64,000 nt of DNA, taken from positions 1 to 64,000 of the forward strand of contig JANBQC010000015.1 in the NCBI GenBank assembly GCA_027576995.1, in the 5' to 3' direction. Shown here one piece after another: positions 22,448 to 35,631 of the stretch. How positions within the stretch are numbered: the first letter of the stretch is position 1; every line of letters begins with the position of its first letter. The position numbers were made by a program, and so were the translations under genes. Source of the DNA: Dimargaris cristalligena (lineage: Eukaryota; Kickxellomycota; Dimargaritomycetes; Dimargaritales; Dimargaritaceae). The notes below the pieces were generated by a model, which was given only the letters and a program-made list of their open reading frames with translations, had not been told where the DNA came from and did no database searches.

Positions 22448-25040
22448 CAAAGAAATAATAATCAATGGCCTTACTCGAGAATGGTCAGGGTCTGTATAGA
22501 ATAGGTTCTATTCATATTTAATGACAAATCCGAACGTTGTACTAGTCAACTTTCAAAAGGGAGACTTATGTATGAGGTAGCACCAGTTAGGGTATCTAAG
22601 GTATTCCCCCTCTTCCCGACGCTCGAGAGTAATAGATTAGACATTAAAATCATAACAGCTTAAAGAAGCGGTGTCGAATTGATAGGTACGAGGAGAGGGT
22701 GAAGTACCGGCAGTTGATACGGATGGCCTCGCCAATATATTAATGGTAGCTAACTGATACAGTACTACCTTCATACAGCCTCAAAATGGTTACACTGAAA
22801 CCAAGTCTAATGGGCATTGTGTTGGTCAATAGTTTAACCATATTATTTTAAAGATTAGGGGGCGCAGCTGTAGTGAGGTGAAGAGCCCCATGACCATACC
22901 CTGGTGCTAGGCTACTAGTATATTAGATGCACGGTGCGAAAAGAAAAATCAATGATAATTGATTATTTAGGGTGATAACGGTCACTTTTACGCCGAGTTA
23001 TGCCGAATAATGGGGGGGGAGGGGGATACGTGCCTTCGGAAAGTAGCTGTCGGCCAATAATTTAGTGATTATTATTTTTGATAAGGCGTGTGTTTTGGCA
23101 TCTAAATGTAATTATTTGATCCATAAAATGAATATTGGTGGTAATAAAATATTGACTGTTTTGCGCCCTTCTTTTAGGCAAGACCCTTTTTCGACGGGGC
23201 AGCTATGTTATGTTTATAACTTTACTAAAACTACATTGTATAGTGTAAATCCCCCCCTTAAAAAAAGCCAGCATATTAATAATTGGCGTTCACCAAAAGC
23301 ATCTTATTTTCTCAACTTATTGGTATAGATGAATTTCGACCTAGATGTAGAATTTTAAATAATATATGGTAAAACTGGTTGGGCAATTCATTTTTAGCCA
23401 ATAGTTTCTGTAGTACCCAACGTGCTTTTTCTTTATACAACATGTTCGTATTTATCCCGTTTGTTTGACCGTGTTCCTCACTACCATATCCGCACCCGAC
23501 CCTGCTTCGTTCAATCTAGCCATAGCCCCGGCATTTTCCTACTGGGAGCGAAGCACGCTGATGTCAAGCCACCCCAACAATGAGTTTGCAGGCCACACCC
23601 GTATCCCTAAACCTGGCGCTATCATACCGGAAACAAGCGGCAATACATAGCTACTTGAACCGAATACTCTCTTAAAATATATATTAGTTTGACACGATAG
23701 GTCTTGCATATATAATGCGGCATAGGATAATCCGCACAGTTAAGATTAGGCCCTGGCCCTTGTGGTATCCTACACAGTCGAATTATGCCATATCACATTT
23801 GCTTTGGAGGGACTTTGCACCGCGAGAATACTTTATTCGGCCTGGCCGGTACTTGAAGGACTCTGCCCCTACATTTCCCTGGTGGTCCAAAGACCTCCAG
23901 TTCCCATCAGGGCCTTATGGATGCCAATGGATGTCAACAGGCACTATTATTTCTATTCCTAGGAAAACTTTATAGTGTTGACTCCGCATAGAACCTTGCC
24001 TCCAGGATACAACCTGTTTATTCCATTACTTTTACCGACTTAGAGTATCACATCAACCCTCTATATGTCCAACGCTGGCTAGTACCTGCGCTATGGGCAC
24101 CTTTATTGTTGGTACCCCCAATTCTATTGTTTCCTGTTGAGTAGGTTCTGGTCAACACCGTTCCAGGTGCGGTTTTCTTAGGAAGCCTACCCATCTGGAC
24201 TCTGATTCCGTATTATAGTGACTAACCACCTTGACGACGACGACAATACGATAAAGACAGTATTACATTGTAAAATTCGACTGGCGATTGCACGAGCCGG
24301 ATAGACAATGGATTTCCCTTTGTTCAGTGGAGGGTTGGTATTCCTTTACACATATTTTTTTAAAACTCCCCCCCCCAAAATATGACATCATTCTATTCAG
24401 AGGCATCGATAACTAAAAACCAATATTGATTCTAAGAGCAATCATTTGATTTTGCTCTAGAAAATGTAGAGGAGAATCCGAGTGGGAAAAAATGGTTGTC
24501 TATGGTCCTTAAATGAACAAACAACAGGGCATAGCCTAAGTAGACATGTGGGTGATTAAATCCACAAAACGTTCTAGTAAGCTATATTCGGAATGAAATA
24601 TCGGGCCCGTGATTTAGCACACCGGATGCCATCCAGAAATGGTCACCCTCGCTCCATATAAGACACCAACATGAATAAACGGGCGAACCTCCCGTGGCCT
24701 TTTTGTAGGCTCGTTGGCCTCCCGGCTCCAACAGGTTTCGACCATGGCTGGGAAGTGGCCGATTTAGGAATTGCGGAGTTGGGTGTTTTTTTTATTATTG
24801 TGGGGTGGGTGAGGGGCTTGGATTGTGCAGTTTTGTTTGGCCAAGGTCACGACCCCCCAGTTTCCGTTTTGATGAACGGCCGACCTACTAAATGGAATTC
24901 CGGGGCCGAATCATTCCGCGTCCTGTTTACACAGGGTGCTACTATCCCATGTTTACTAGATCGGTCGATCATATCTTATTTACTAGAGGCATGCATCCAA
25001 AAATTCTTTTTCTCTAGCTTAATGTTACATTTTGGTTATT

Positions 25041-25186
25041 GTATACGTGAAATTTAACCCAACCATGTAAGATTTAAGATGGTAGGTGTATATGGGGGAT
25101 GGCTAGGATGGTTATTTTTAACTAGTAAGACCTGTCTCATCAAACGGATTGCCCGTTTTACCACTTGAATGACCCCCTCTCATTAT
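25041..25186 (+). mobile_element. ~146-bp TIR element (MITE-like), diverged copy
   Basis: It aligns end to end with the copy at 56951-57096. The left end reads GTATACGTGAAATTTAACCC, the centre shares GTGTATATGG and CTAGTAAGACCTG..CATCAAA, and the right end TGAATGACCCCCTCTCATTAT matches GATGAACTTCTCCCATATG. No coding capacity. This is the most diverged full-length copy. Confidence 0.65.
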
Positions 25187-27388
25187 CCTTATATTTTAAT
25201 CTAGGGAAGGTACCAAATGATGTGCTCGTTGAAACAGTCTATATTGGCAAAGAGGTATATTTCAGAAACTGGGAGAACAGTAAGCGGGGATTCCAAACAT
25301 AAACCGCAAATCCCCTTGGCTAAGATTGATCCAATCTAAGTTAGATAATGATGTAACTCGGAATTTACTCATTTAATCTCAGGGAGGTAAATATGGGTGA
25401 CGATCGCCGTCTGCGGACCCTGGAAGCCCATGGAGTTGGGAAGGATTGGCGGCAGGGGAGTAATGATGGGACTAGGGCACATGGGCCGAGATTTCCCGAG
25501 CCAGCTGAATATCCATCGCTAAGGGCCATACCGTCGAGATTACTGTATGTCTAGGGCTCTTCCAGATAGGAAAGGTGTTGGGTGAATTAGCGTAGAACTA
25601 GCACTAGAGTTTGCTACATTGCTGGATTATTTATTTATAATGGCCCAGTGACCGATATAACAGACGGGGTTTCAAGTTGAAATGGCAACGGCCTACTCTG
25701 TCGCCATTGTCCGCTTTAAACGACTAGAAGGAGCACCAAATGGGAAATACAAGACTTGCCAATCCGCGAAGTTGAACAATTTAAGTCGGGATGGCCTGGG
25801 GATATACTTGGCCATGACTGCGATTTCAGGGTTTAGGATTGCTGGACGACTTGGTTAGTTAGGAAACCCGCGTCTAAGCGCTTATCAGCCTAATCTAGCC
25901 TCTGGCTTAACAAGTCTTGTAGAAGGAAATCAACGAGGTCAAGGGGAGGAAACTAGACCAGCTGGAAGTGGGTAAAAAGGAAACACTCCAGGAATCCTGT
26001 CTGGTCCCCCATTTGTTTCATGATTTTGGGTCAAGGGTGTCGGATTACTACAGTAAATCCCTACTAATAGTATGTTTAGGAAGGGTCAGCCGCGCCAAAT
26101 GGGCGTAACAATGACATAGGCGAAGCACGAGCATTTGTGTGCTTCTCACTTTACTATATCTTCACAATCAGGCTAAACACAGTTTAGAATGGCTCGTGAT
26201 CCCTATGGCAATACCTACCACTGGGTTATGTTTTTCCGCTTCCCCGGCCGTTTCATGCTAGGCGCTGGTCCAGCAAGTTCACGGGGCAATTTAGAGTGGG
26301 GAAAAGGTGTGCCGCATATTACTATAATATCCCAACTAGGGTTATAGTAGCCCAGCCTTTCTGGCCAGGTGCCTTGAGTCATACCAAATTTTGGCCAATT
26401 GAAGTGACTACAGAGGTTCGTTTTGGAACGCTGGGTTTGGCTGCTGGGCGGAATTGGCCTGTAGTCATTCACAAACGGCACCCTCCTCCACAGAGGTCTG
26501 AAACGTTTAAAATAACTAGACTTGACGATGATGGTCCATTCCCGAACGTATAGATAGAACCTTCGACGGTTCCTATTCCGTCTGGCCCTAGCCGAGTGAA
26601 TCATGTAGTGGCCACTAGTCCTGTTAGGGTAAGGTATTGGCCTATGCCGCGACCCAGCAGCAGTCTAGTGACTAGAAATGGCGAGAGGGTATAGAGAAAA
26701 TAAGGGTGCTCGAAAACAGTTCCCGAGATGGTACCAGCCACTCGCTGGTCAGCGTGGATAATACACCACTGGTCCCTTACTGCACACCCATTAGTGACAA
26801 ATACGCCATCTTTCACCAAAAACCCGCACTTAGTAGACTGGTTATAGCTAATAACTCGACCAGGAGGGCTCCTTACCGCCCGACAAACGGAGCTTGCGTA
26901 AATAAAAGAGTGTCTGGATGGTTAGTGAACCATAGGGATAGGTATCGCCCATTGAGTTTAAAATTATTAATCACCAATTTGGGGCATTCATTAATATTTA
27001 GTCAGAAAACAAAGGCAGTAGGGACAACACCGCTCGGACCCGCACCCTGCGCCTCGCCGTCATCATCGAATCTACCCACCACCATCCCTAGTCAGCTCTG
27101 GCTTCAGCATTTATGGACACGTGATGTGAACCGGGCCAGCTGGACTCATCTTCTTCGCCTTGGCCACCGCATTAACAGCCCCTCTCCCGCTCCCCATTCC
27201 AGTTCCACGTTATTAAGCAGCGGGCCGACTAATTAACTCAATCACGGCTGACATAAGGCTTGGGAGAGGAAACTCTCAAATCCCCCTATAGCTCAACCTG
27301 AATATTCGATATACCCGTTCCCAGGTTCTGGTTTACTACAGTATGTGGAATACGGCGGAGGACAGATAGCCAGAGTTCCCCGCCGGAG

Positions 27389-27397
27389 TATATAAAT
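27389..27397 (+). promoter_or_regulatory. TATA box at start of a pyrimidine-rich tract
   Basis: TATATAAAT is followed by more than 1 kb of C/T-rich plus strand leading to the Cys-rich gene at 28833. It may start a long-leader transcript or a nearer unrecognised transcript. Confidence 0.4.
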
Positions 27398-28832
27398 GCC
27401 AGCAGCTTCCCTCTTCCTTGACCTAGCCTACCTAACCCCCTCTACCCACTTCTCATCCCTGCTATCCGCCCTCTTCTACTTCTCCAATACTCCCCCGCTT
27501 TTTCTCGGCTTCTCTCCTCTGTTAAGCGCCTGCCTGCACAGCAAGTGATCGCTGGCTAGACCATCGATAATTTCCAGTTTCATTATCTTCACAGGCCGTA
27601 CATTAGGATTTCCCTGCATTGTTCACACTCCGCCCCGGCTCTCGAAAAGCCGATTTTATATAGTTTCGCGACCCGCTCACACTCCTCCCATCCTTCCTTT
27701 CCTCCTCCTTTTTATTATACATCCTCCCCTCCCCTTCGCGCCCTGAGTGCTAAATCGGTCATCCGTTTATAGGTCACACCCGGCCCCTTTTTCAATTAGA
27801 CCCTTTTCCTGGTGGTCACCCTATTCCCGCTTAAAAGCTGTGGCGTGGTGAATCGCCCCATAGGCGAGTCCTGTTCCTCTCTATCCATGACCATCTTAGG
27901 ACAACCCTAACGTAGCGCCTGTCTGGTTGTTTCCGTCCCATTCTCCCTACGATAGTTTCATCTCCCCCCATTCCTTCCGAGATCCCGATGAGGACGTCCT
28001 GTTCATTATAAAACGACCGTGTTCCCTCCCTCCGTCTTCTTCATTGTTCTTATTTGCCTATATATATATATATATATATATATGAATATATAATCGAAAC
28101 TCGTGGATCCCTCGGCCTGGGCTCAATCTGTTCATCGTTATCATTGGTCGCTTGTTTCGGCTCTTGTCCCAGCGTTTATTACCACCACTACTTCTCTATC
28201 TCTCTTTTCCACTATCAGCAACGTCTGCCCGGTTCTTTCCCTTCTTCCCACTCTACTGCCGCACCCGTCATTAATTGACAACATTCGCACACCACCGTCC
28301 TTTAATATTGCATTTAATATTTACTCAACCATACCCGGCTATTTTCGGTGTTGGCTATTTATTTATTGCGTCCCCCCTCGTCCACTGCAGGCAAACGCAC
28401 TTATTTCGCACCAGTTCCTGTGTGCCCCCCCCCACCGCCGCCGCCGGTATTATAAGTCTCTAACTTAATTCTCGTAGGCAAGCGACCAAGGCGTCAAATA
28501 GCTCTGTCTTTCTATACGGCCACCGGGTTTGAAAATAACAAAACTTCGCCAATTTAAGGCCCCTTCCGCCTTCCCTTCCCTTCCCATTACCCTCCCTCTC
28601 CCCCAAGTGTCCTTCATTTCTCGGTTTAATAAAAAGTCCCGGCGTATCGTCAAGTCACCCCCCCCTCCCGCTTCCTTCCCTTCACCACACCTCTTTTCAG
28701 CTCTACCAACTGTAGAGGCGACCAACCCGCCCATTCCCGGCCCCGGTGTCCCTTTTTACTGGCAACTGTCGAGTACCGCCTATACTCCCTTTGGCGATCA
28801 CTCTCCTGCGACTTTCCAAGAAGTAGTCCAGC

Positions 28833-29126
28833 ATGCAGTGTCACTCATGCTTTTTTAGGAATCCGTGCGCCAGCGCCGCTTACTGTGACTGTCGGTGTCA
28901 CCGAAACTGTTCGTGCTCTGCCTGTGAGCAGCGCATCTACAAGAATCAGTTCGGCGGCTATTCGAGCGATGAGGACGTGGACTCGCCGCTCATGGGATCG
29001 CCGTACTACAATAGTACCGCCAGTCCCTCGGCCGCCTGGAGTTACACGGACCGCTACTCGAGAAACTCGAGGCCCCGGACGAAGAAGTCGCTTTGGAAGA
29101 GGATAAAAGCGCTGGTATGCAGTTAA
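28833..29126 (+). CDS. small Cys-rich protein, function unknown
   Basis: A 97-residue ATG-started frame that is clearly more GC-rich and codon-structured than its flanks. Nine cysteines fall within residues 3-31, several in C-x-C spacing (C18, C20, C22; C26, C28, C31). A Ser/Asp/Tyr-rich middle (YSSDEDVDS) and a basic C-terminus (KKSLWKRIKALVCS) follow. There is no signal peptide. The N-terminal cluster could bind metal (metallothionein-like) or be palmitoylated at a membrane, with the basic amphipathic tail as a second contact. Both are inferences. I do not recognise the family. The pyrimidine-rich 1.4-kb stretch upstream, starting at a TATA box, suggests a long leader or an undetected leader intron. 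Confidence 0.6.
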   Translation: MQCHSCFFRNPCASAAYCDCRCHRNCSCSACEQRIYKNQFGGYSSDEDVDSPLMGSPYYNSTASPSAAWSYTDRYSRNSRPRTKKSLWKRIKALVCS

Positions 29127-32100
29127 GCGTCTTTCCTGTACCATCCCAACTACCTTCGTCCCTCCTTTTTAACGAAATTAGAGGTCTATTTATTATTACT
29201 ACGATTATTTAAAAATATTATTATATTATGTATTTTAATCGCCCTGTATGTATGTTATATTAATGACCTGATGCCATCGAGACCTAACGCCTGATGCTAT
29301 TTTGCATATGAGGTTGATATATTTATGTCTCTCCCCACTACTGTACTTTACATACCATTCATTTTTAACGTTACCGACGTCCCCCTTATTTATACACTAC
29401 CCGGGCTCATTAAACCGGGCCAGTTAACCATGCCATTAGATGACAATAAACCTAATCTTGAACCGAGTACCGGTTTCTTATTGCCTACGGAACAATGACT
29501 GACGCATCTATAAACTTGATAATCTTGCTAGGAGAATACCGAATAGGAAATGGGGGGGGAGGTGACTACCATTGTTTATCCATCGTAGGTTCCGTCTTTC
29601 TTTCATCACTTACTTTCACCAGTACGCGGATACATCAGGGAACCTACTGTCTAATCTTCCGTGGAAATCCCAATAGCACCTATTCAGGACGTCTTTAATT
29701 TTTTGCGTTGGCGGTGGGGGGAGTGAGCTAGTTCTGAAACTAGTCGGCGTAACTTCTAGGAAAGATGTGTCAGAAAATCGGAATGAAACGACCAAAGTAT
29801 CTCACGATAGGGCTAAATACCGGAATAAGGGGAATGACCGTTGGCATTAATTAGCCTTCCTGGTGGTGGAGATTTCCACGGGGTGGGGGAGGGGGATAAC
29901 AAAACCCCCCTAAATCGATTAAAATTTATTAAATGAGGAATATTGACCATTAGTTTTGTAAATATTTGATTACAACGGTCCCACATGACCGTTGGGGTCG
30001 ATGGGGCCACTGTTAGATGCTGGGAATACCCGACAATCGAGGTTTTCTTTGCCCATATTTGGCAGGAAGAGGTGGCCGGATACCACCGTATTATAATTCT
30101 CGAAGAGGGGGGGGCTTTTCTTAAGATTATGGCTAGAAAAGAGTGATAGTAAACTAGGGCGAAGCAGGGTGAGGCCACTTATCTATCCGGATTACACGGA
30201 CTGATCGTCGAGGGAGGTTGCTAGGCGACGAAGGAGTTATTTACTATTAATGTCACCGGGTCTGGCTCTATAGTAAATCATTAAAAATGCGAAGAATGCT
30301 TAATTTACCTTTCGGGGAAAGTGGTGTGTAAATATTTTTCTGTTTACGGTTAATTCCGAATCTTGCCGGCCTTTCCAATCCCTTTTCGAAACCGTGAAGG
30401 CCTACTACTTCCGAGTATTATCCACACGGGATTAGTCCTTCGCTAGACCCGATGGCTAAAATGGGAAGTAAATTCGCTGATGAAACGAGACCACGATGGC
30501 TTTTGGGCAGTAGTCCCGGGGAGAGACCTTACGAATTAATATGGCCCTAAAGGAGGGGTTTGCGTGTGTCTCGGAAGACATAATCGAGACCCAATGCGGG
30601 AGTCGGGGGGGGGCATAGCACCTCCACTAGGTATTGTATGGACTACCGAGTCGTTGGGTAATCCGGAATTTGGAAAATAGGCAATCACTTCAGGGTATAC
30701 TTGCTCTAAATTAAGAGCCACGATGGTGGCTATTTCCATGGCCTAAGGACTTCCAGGGGCGCAGTAACGGTTTTGGATGTGAATCCCCTCCTCCTCCTCC
30801 TCCTTCCATACCGGTCCTCCTGGAAAAAGGCACCATGGATGGAATTGAATCGGGTGAAGAAGAGGGTCGGGTAGCGATGGTGAAAGCTGTTGAAACAAAC
30901 AATGGTAAACTCCAGGAGTTGGTGAAGGAGAAGGAGAAGAGGGGAGGGGTGCTGCCCCCCATCTGGAAGAGATTATCAGGCCTTCCAATTCAACCCACCC
31001 GGGAATATTTTGCTCGGAAACTTTAAAAAATGGGCGTCATCCTAGGCCATTATGCGAATGGGAGGAGAGCGACGACCACCTTCCAGCTTCATGTATTCAC
31101 AATGGAGGGCGCAGGATTCGGACCAGTAACCTAGTAAAGTTTACCAAGCCTTAAAGAACCCATTGTTCAACGTGGAAATACCCACTCCACCACCGGCACC
31201 GTGCGAAGGCTCCGTAATGGCAATATTAAGTAAATACCACTCAGTGAGGGCCAATCCTTATAATCAAGGATTTTCAAATTGGAGTTATCTCACAGTACCC
31301 CGCAAATTAGCCGAATATATATATTTACGCCTACTACATTCATTCGATTCGCTTACCTTTTTGGTCCAAAAATGAGAGGCCGAGACCCATGCGATGATCG
31401 TTGCATCTTCCTTGGCCCCGGGCCAGCAGTAGCGATGCATGGCGGTAATATGGTCAATTCAAGCGAAGGTCATAACTGATGGATGGCTGGTTGTAACCAA
31501 TTTTAATCAATCACCCCTGTAATATATTTCCGGACCACGGTCATAAATAGGGTTCATCCGGATGTTCGCCGCTTCAATATTCAACCTTCGCCATGGCCCC
31601 CATACCCTCTATTTTTACATCAAGCGGGTAGGATAAAAATAAACACAGGGTCAATCGCAAGTGGTTGCAAGGCACTAGCAGGCGACCTAATGTGCCAATT
31701 ATTGAATAAGGTAGGATGGGAAATGTGTGGTGGTGTTTGAGCTGATCATGTGGGTCTGACTAAAAGTGGCGGTGTCTCTCTACACCGTGACCCCATCCTC
31801 TATTTTGCTGCCTCCTTCTTTGTTTATATCGCACTCAAGGCAGGCCTATTTAATTAGCGAATATAATGGGTAAAACAATTCCTGTTGAGGTGTTTCATTT
31901 AATGCCTAGTTGGGCAGTTTGGGAGTCCAAGGTGGCCGAGCCCCGCTGGGTGGCATGGGTCCTCCGACATACATTTTATTTTTGCATGAAGGGTTTGTTT
32001 TTGCGACCATGGGGTCAATGATAAAAAGATGTCGGGGCCGTTTTGTCGGGGTGGAGAAGAAAAAGGGGGAAAGAAGGGGAGGGGATGGGTCGAGTCATCG

Positions 32101-33014
32101 GGCTAGACTACTGATCTTAGCATAGCTATTATATCGCCCAAAATAGCCGACTATTATAGAGGTCATTTTTCCATGCTACACTGAAACTCTGGCGCTGTTC
32201 GTTTTATTTGGATTTGAATTGGGGATCTGGTATTGCCTGGGTAGGGGTGGCTCTACCCGTAACCTCAGGCACTTTGAACGTTGAGGTGATCGTACGCACC
32301 GTGTATGGCTCTTTATGGAGTTTAGGCGAATAATAATGGGGTGTATATGATGTAAAGGAAGGGGACAGACAATATCCCCTTGTCATGCGGTCCTGGGCCG
32401 TGACCTGGATGGTGGTGGAAAAGACGTAATGACCCGCTCAGCGTTGGTCATTTGCTAACCCTGCTACACCATGCACTTGGTAGTTATTAGGTGTATAGCT
32501 CTCCAGCTAAAGAGCGCGATGGAAACCACACCCTTGCCATTTTCCGTGCGTTCGTTATCTCGGAAATACCCATCTTATCGTAAGGACATAAGAGTTGGCA
32601 CATCAGCAGTCCACTAATAGTCAGCTCCTTCAGAAAGGGGCATTTAGTGTGGAGCGCGGGGTTTCATACTCAGGGTTTCCCCGCTAAAGTTCGAATCGAT
32701 GGAGTCGCCGTAACCGAGAACAAGGGGGTTCTTCCAAACCTATAGGAGTACAATAGGCAGCTTTCCATAGAACCGCCCCCAAACTAGGCTTATCTACCGT
32801 GGGGTTGTTAGGAGGTGGTGTGAGCGGGAAGGCTGAGTATTGATCATTTGTTTGTGTCTAGGAGTGGGAAAGAAATCTAGAGGGAGTGTGGATACAAATC
32901 TAGCCTGCCATTTCTCGCACCGATTGCAGTGCCAAGCACCTTCATGAGTACTATCTAGAAAAAAACGTACGGCTACCTATCTAACAATCTCATGTTGCCG
33001 GCAGATCTCGTATT

Positions 33015-33368
33015 ATGGCATACGCGATTTATCCTGACACGGGTATTGTAATTGAATTTATCAGTGTTAATAATGGCAATGTATACAGTCTGTTGGATAT
33101 ATTTTTTACACGCCGCTTTTCCGGCCATGAGTGGCCCACTGACAAGCCCAGCTTCCTACCTACTCCACCCCCACGACTAATTATCCAGCTAGACAATCAT
33201 TCCGCCGTTGGACTGGTTAGAGGAATGGAACCCAAGCAACTCAAAGTCTTCGTTTTCCCTGTTTGCGGTGCTATGAACACCGATTCTATGAATCGCATCA
33301 TCGGTCGGCTAGATGCAGTGTATACGCAGCTGCCATTTGCGTTATTTTGGGTTAATCCCATTGTCTAA
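33015..33368 (+). CDS. hypothetical 117-residue frame
   Basis: An ATG-started 117-codon frame in otherwise non-coding DNA. There is no signal peptide and no clear domain. A PTPPPRLIIQLD segment followed by KVFVF recalls, weakly, the PT..PR-[FY]-L-V-V...D and VFDY blocks of the secreted family in this window, but the diagnostic cysteines and the PPFTGPGTYP block are absent. It could be a decayed relative or a chance frame. Confidence 0.25.
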   Translation: MAYAIYPDTGIVIEFISVNNGNVYSLLDIFFTRRFSGHEWPTDKPSFLPTPPPRLIIQLDNHSAVGLVRGMEPKQLKVFVFPVCGAMNTDSMNRIIGRLDAVYTQLPFALFWVNPIV

Positions 33369-33558
33369 GCTTTCCCACTTAGTGGGTTGGGGGATAACTG
33401 GATTAGTTTATTTGCTTTAGATTGCTTTAACGACAAACATGAGAAAAAGAGAAGGTAGTGTCTCGTTCAAGGCCTGGCATATTACTCGCGCGGATCCACC
33501 ACAGTTTGGGTGGTAATTGGTAGCAGAATGGCACTGCTTGGGTGGGACTCTGGCGGTG

Positions 33559-33706
33559 AATACGGGACAAGTTCGTCAAGGCTGTATATAACGAAAGATC
33601 TGTTGGAAGAGGAAATTACTTCTGACTAAAATCACATTTATAACATGTTTTCCCATACACATACCACTGCAAACCTTATACAGTTGGGCTGAATTTCACT
33701 CATATG
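33559..33706 (-). mobile_element. ~148-bp TIR element (MITE-like)
   Basis: A full-length copy in inverted orientation. On the minus strand it begins CATATGAGTGAAATTCAGCC, contains GTGTATGGGAAAACATG, and ends ACGAACTTGTCCCGTATT. It has the same layout as the copies at 36631 and 56951. Confidence 0.75.
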
Positions 33707-34682
33707 GTTAAAGTGCTATTCGACCAGCTGGTCCTTATCACAAGCGGTGGGACGACGAAGGATTGGAAAACCCTTCACCTGACCATGGCTTGCGAATAAC
33801 TGCGGCCTCCCGAATGGTTTCGCATGTCCATAAAGTGGATATCGCCAGTACGGATGGCTTAAGCCAGTGTGCAACACTTGGTCTTAGGGTGTAAGAAGGT
33901 CAGAGTAGCGGGATGATATATTGTAGGACCCCACGCTGTGCACCTCATAGACGATTGAGCGGAGCGTAGGGGGGAGTAGCCTATACTTAATTATGGATAT
34001 ATCTACTGTTCAACCATGCCGTTCAGGCTGGGAACCGACGGTTCTGTGGACTATTTACAATCACGGACCACCTCCCACACTATTCCCAGCGAGATTAGCC
34101 ACGGCTATTTATATTTACGGAATGATTACTGACTTACTCGCCCGGCTGCATTACACCACCCTATCGACTAGGGAGCAACTGCCGCAAACTGTACGTGGCT
34201 TTCCCAAGCAACCGAGTATCAATTAAAAATATAAGCGGGTATTACATGGGACCACCTCCGCCCCCGAATAACTGCTGTTTGTGACTTACTTCAGCCTGGC
34301 ATAGGAGACCCAGGAATTTTAGAACCTGTTTGAGTACTATGTTACGTTGAATTCCAAATAGCTATAGAGGGAATGGGTTTGAGCTAGCGTCACTATGGTT
34401 TATTTTTTGGCAACGTGGGGGGAGTAACCCAGAGCCAGGTACTTTCTAGGTTGCTGTGTTGCACCCAAAGACCATACAGCTGAACTGAGGCCGCATTGAG
34501 GACTTCCTTGACTGAGTCACAAACCCCAGTTTTGGGGCGACTTTTAAATCCCAAACCCCAACTTCACCCGGCCAACTTTATTTTCCCTACTTACATTGAA
34601 GACCATTCAGCGTTTGTGATTCCACTTTGTAAACGATCGACCCTCTCTCCCCAGTTTATATTATATTTTATTTTACTCGGCA

Positions 34683-35594
34683 ATGGAGTCGGGCTTCTTG
34701 GACAGCGTCACCGGCAACCCCTACTTCTCCGCCGGCTTCGGTCTGATCGGGGTTGGTGCGGGCCTGGCCGTGCTACGACAGGGCATGCAGAGGGGCTTCG
34801 ATTTAGCGCGCCGCAACCTGCTCGTAACCCTCGAAATCCCTAGTCGCGACAAGAGTTACCCGTGGTTTCTCAATTGGATCAGTCACGCCAACGTGACCCG
34901 GCGCAATTCCCAACAATTGGCGGTCGAAACCAGTTTCCGGCAACACACCAACGGGAGCATCACGAGTACGTTCAACCTCGTCCCGGGACCGGGTAAGCAC
35001 TACTTTAAGTTTAAAGGGGTGTGGCTGCAGGTGGAACGGCAGCGCGATGGGCGACTCATGGACCTGTCCACCGGGAATCCGTTTGAAACGGTGACCTTAA
35101 CCACGCTGAGTCGGGATCGGTCGATTTTCCAAACCCTATTGAAGGACGCTCGGGAAGCCGCGCTGGCCAAAGAGACGGGCAAGACGGTCATGTACACCAG
35201 CTGGGGGTCCGAATGGCGCCCGTTTGGTTTACCGCGCAAACGCCGCCTGCTCGAATCCGTGATTCTGGACCGGGGCATCGCCGAGAGTATCATGCAGGAC
35301 GTTGAGGATTTCATTGGCAATGAGGCGTGGTATAATAAGCGGGGTATTCCCTATCGCCGCGGCTATTTGCTCTACGGCCCGCCCGGGAGTGGTAAAACGT
35401 CCTTCATTCAGGCCCTCGCGGGGCATTTGCAATACAATATTTGTATTCTGAACCTGAGCGAACGGGGCCTGACCGACGACCGGCTTAACCATCTGTTAAG
35501 CGTGGCGCCCGAGCGGAGTCTCATGCTGTTGGAGGATGTCGACGCGGCTTTCGCCAAGCGCAAGCAATCCGACCAGGAAGGGTAAGTTTCCACA

Positions 35595-35631
<37 letters not shown>

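Larger units (their letters stand above)
22448..28832. other. 6.4-kb gene-poor region
   Basis: No complete gene is seen. It holds a TIR element (25041-25186), an AT-rich frame at 23065-23328 with faint helicase-like wording, and, from ~27.38 kb, a TATA box followed by 1.4 kb of C/T-rich plus strand including a TA microsatellite (28059-28083). Frames at 24671-25057, 26215-26604 and 26706-27236 have no recognisable protein features. Confidence 0.5.
29127..34682. other. 5.6-kb gene-poor region
   Basis: It contains one TIR element (33559-33706) and one weak hypothetical frame (33015-33368). Elsewhere only short frames occur, several starting without ATG. The last ~200 bases, rich in T/C and A, form the BCS1 leader. 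Confidence 0.5.

Noticed and set aside
24671..25057. 128-codon ATG frame
   Set aside because: No recognisable motif or composition. It overlaps the left end of a TIR element, so it is probably chance.
26215..26604. 129-codon minus-strand ATG frame
   Set aside because: Arg/Pro-rich without domain features; flanks show no promoter or splice support.
26706..27236. 176-codon frame
   Set aside because: It begins with GTG, is low in complexity at its 3' end, and resembles nothing known.
28103..28468. 121-codon frame in the pyrimidine tract
   Set aside because: It starts with GTG and its Ser/Thr/Pro/Leu content simply reflects C/T-rich DNA.
31090..31170. tRNA-like T-loop wording on the minus strand (GGTCCGAATCC)
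   Set aside because: The T stem does not pair, and no D arm or acceptor stem can be formed.
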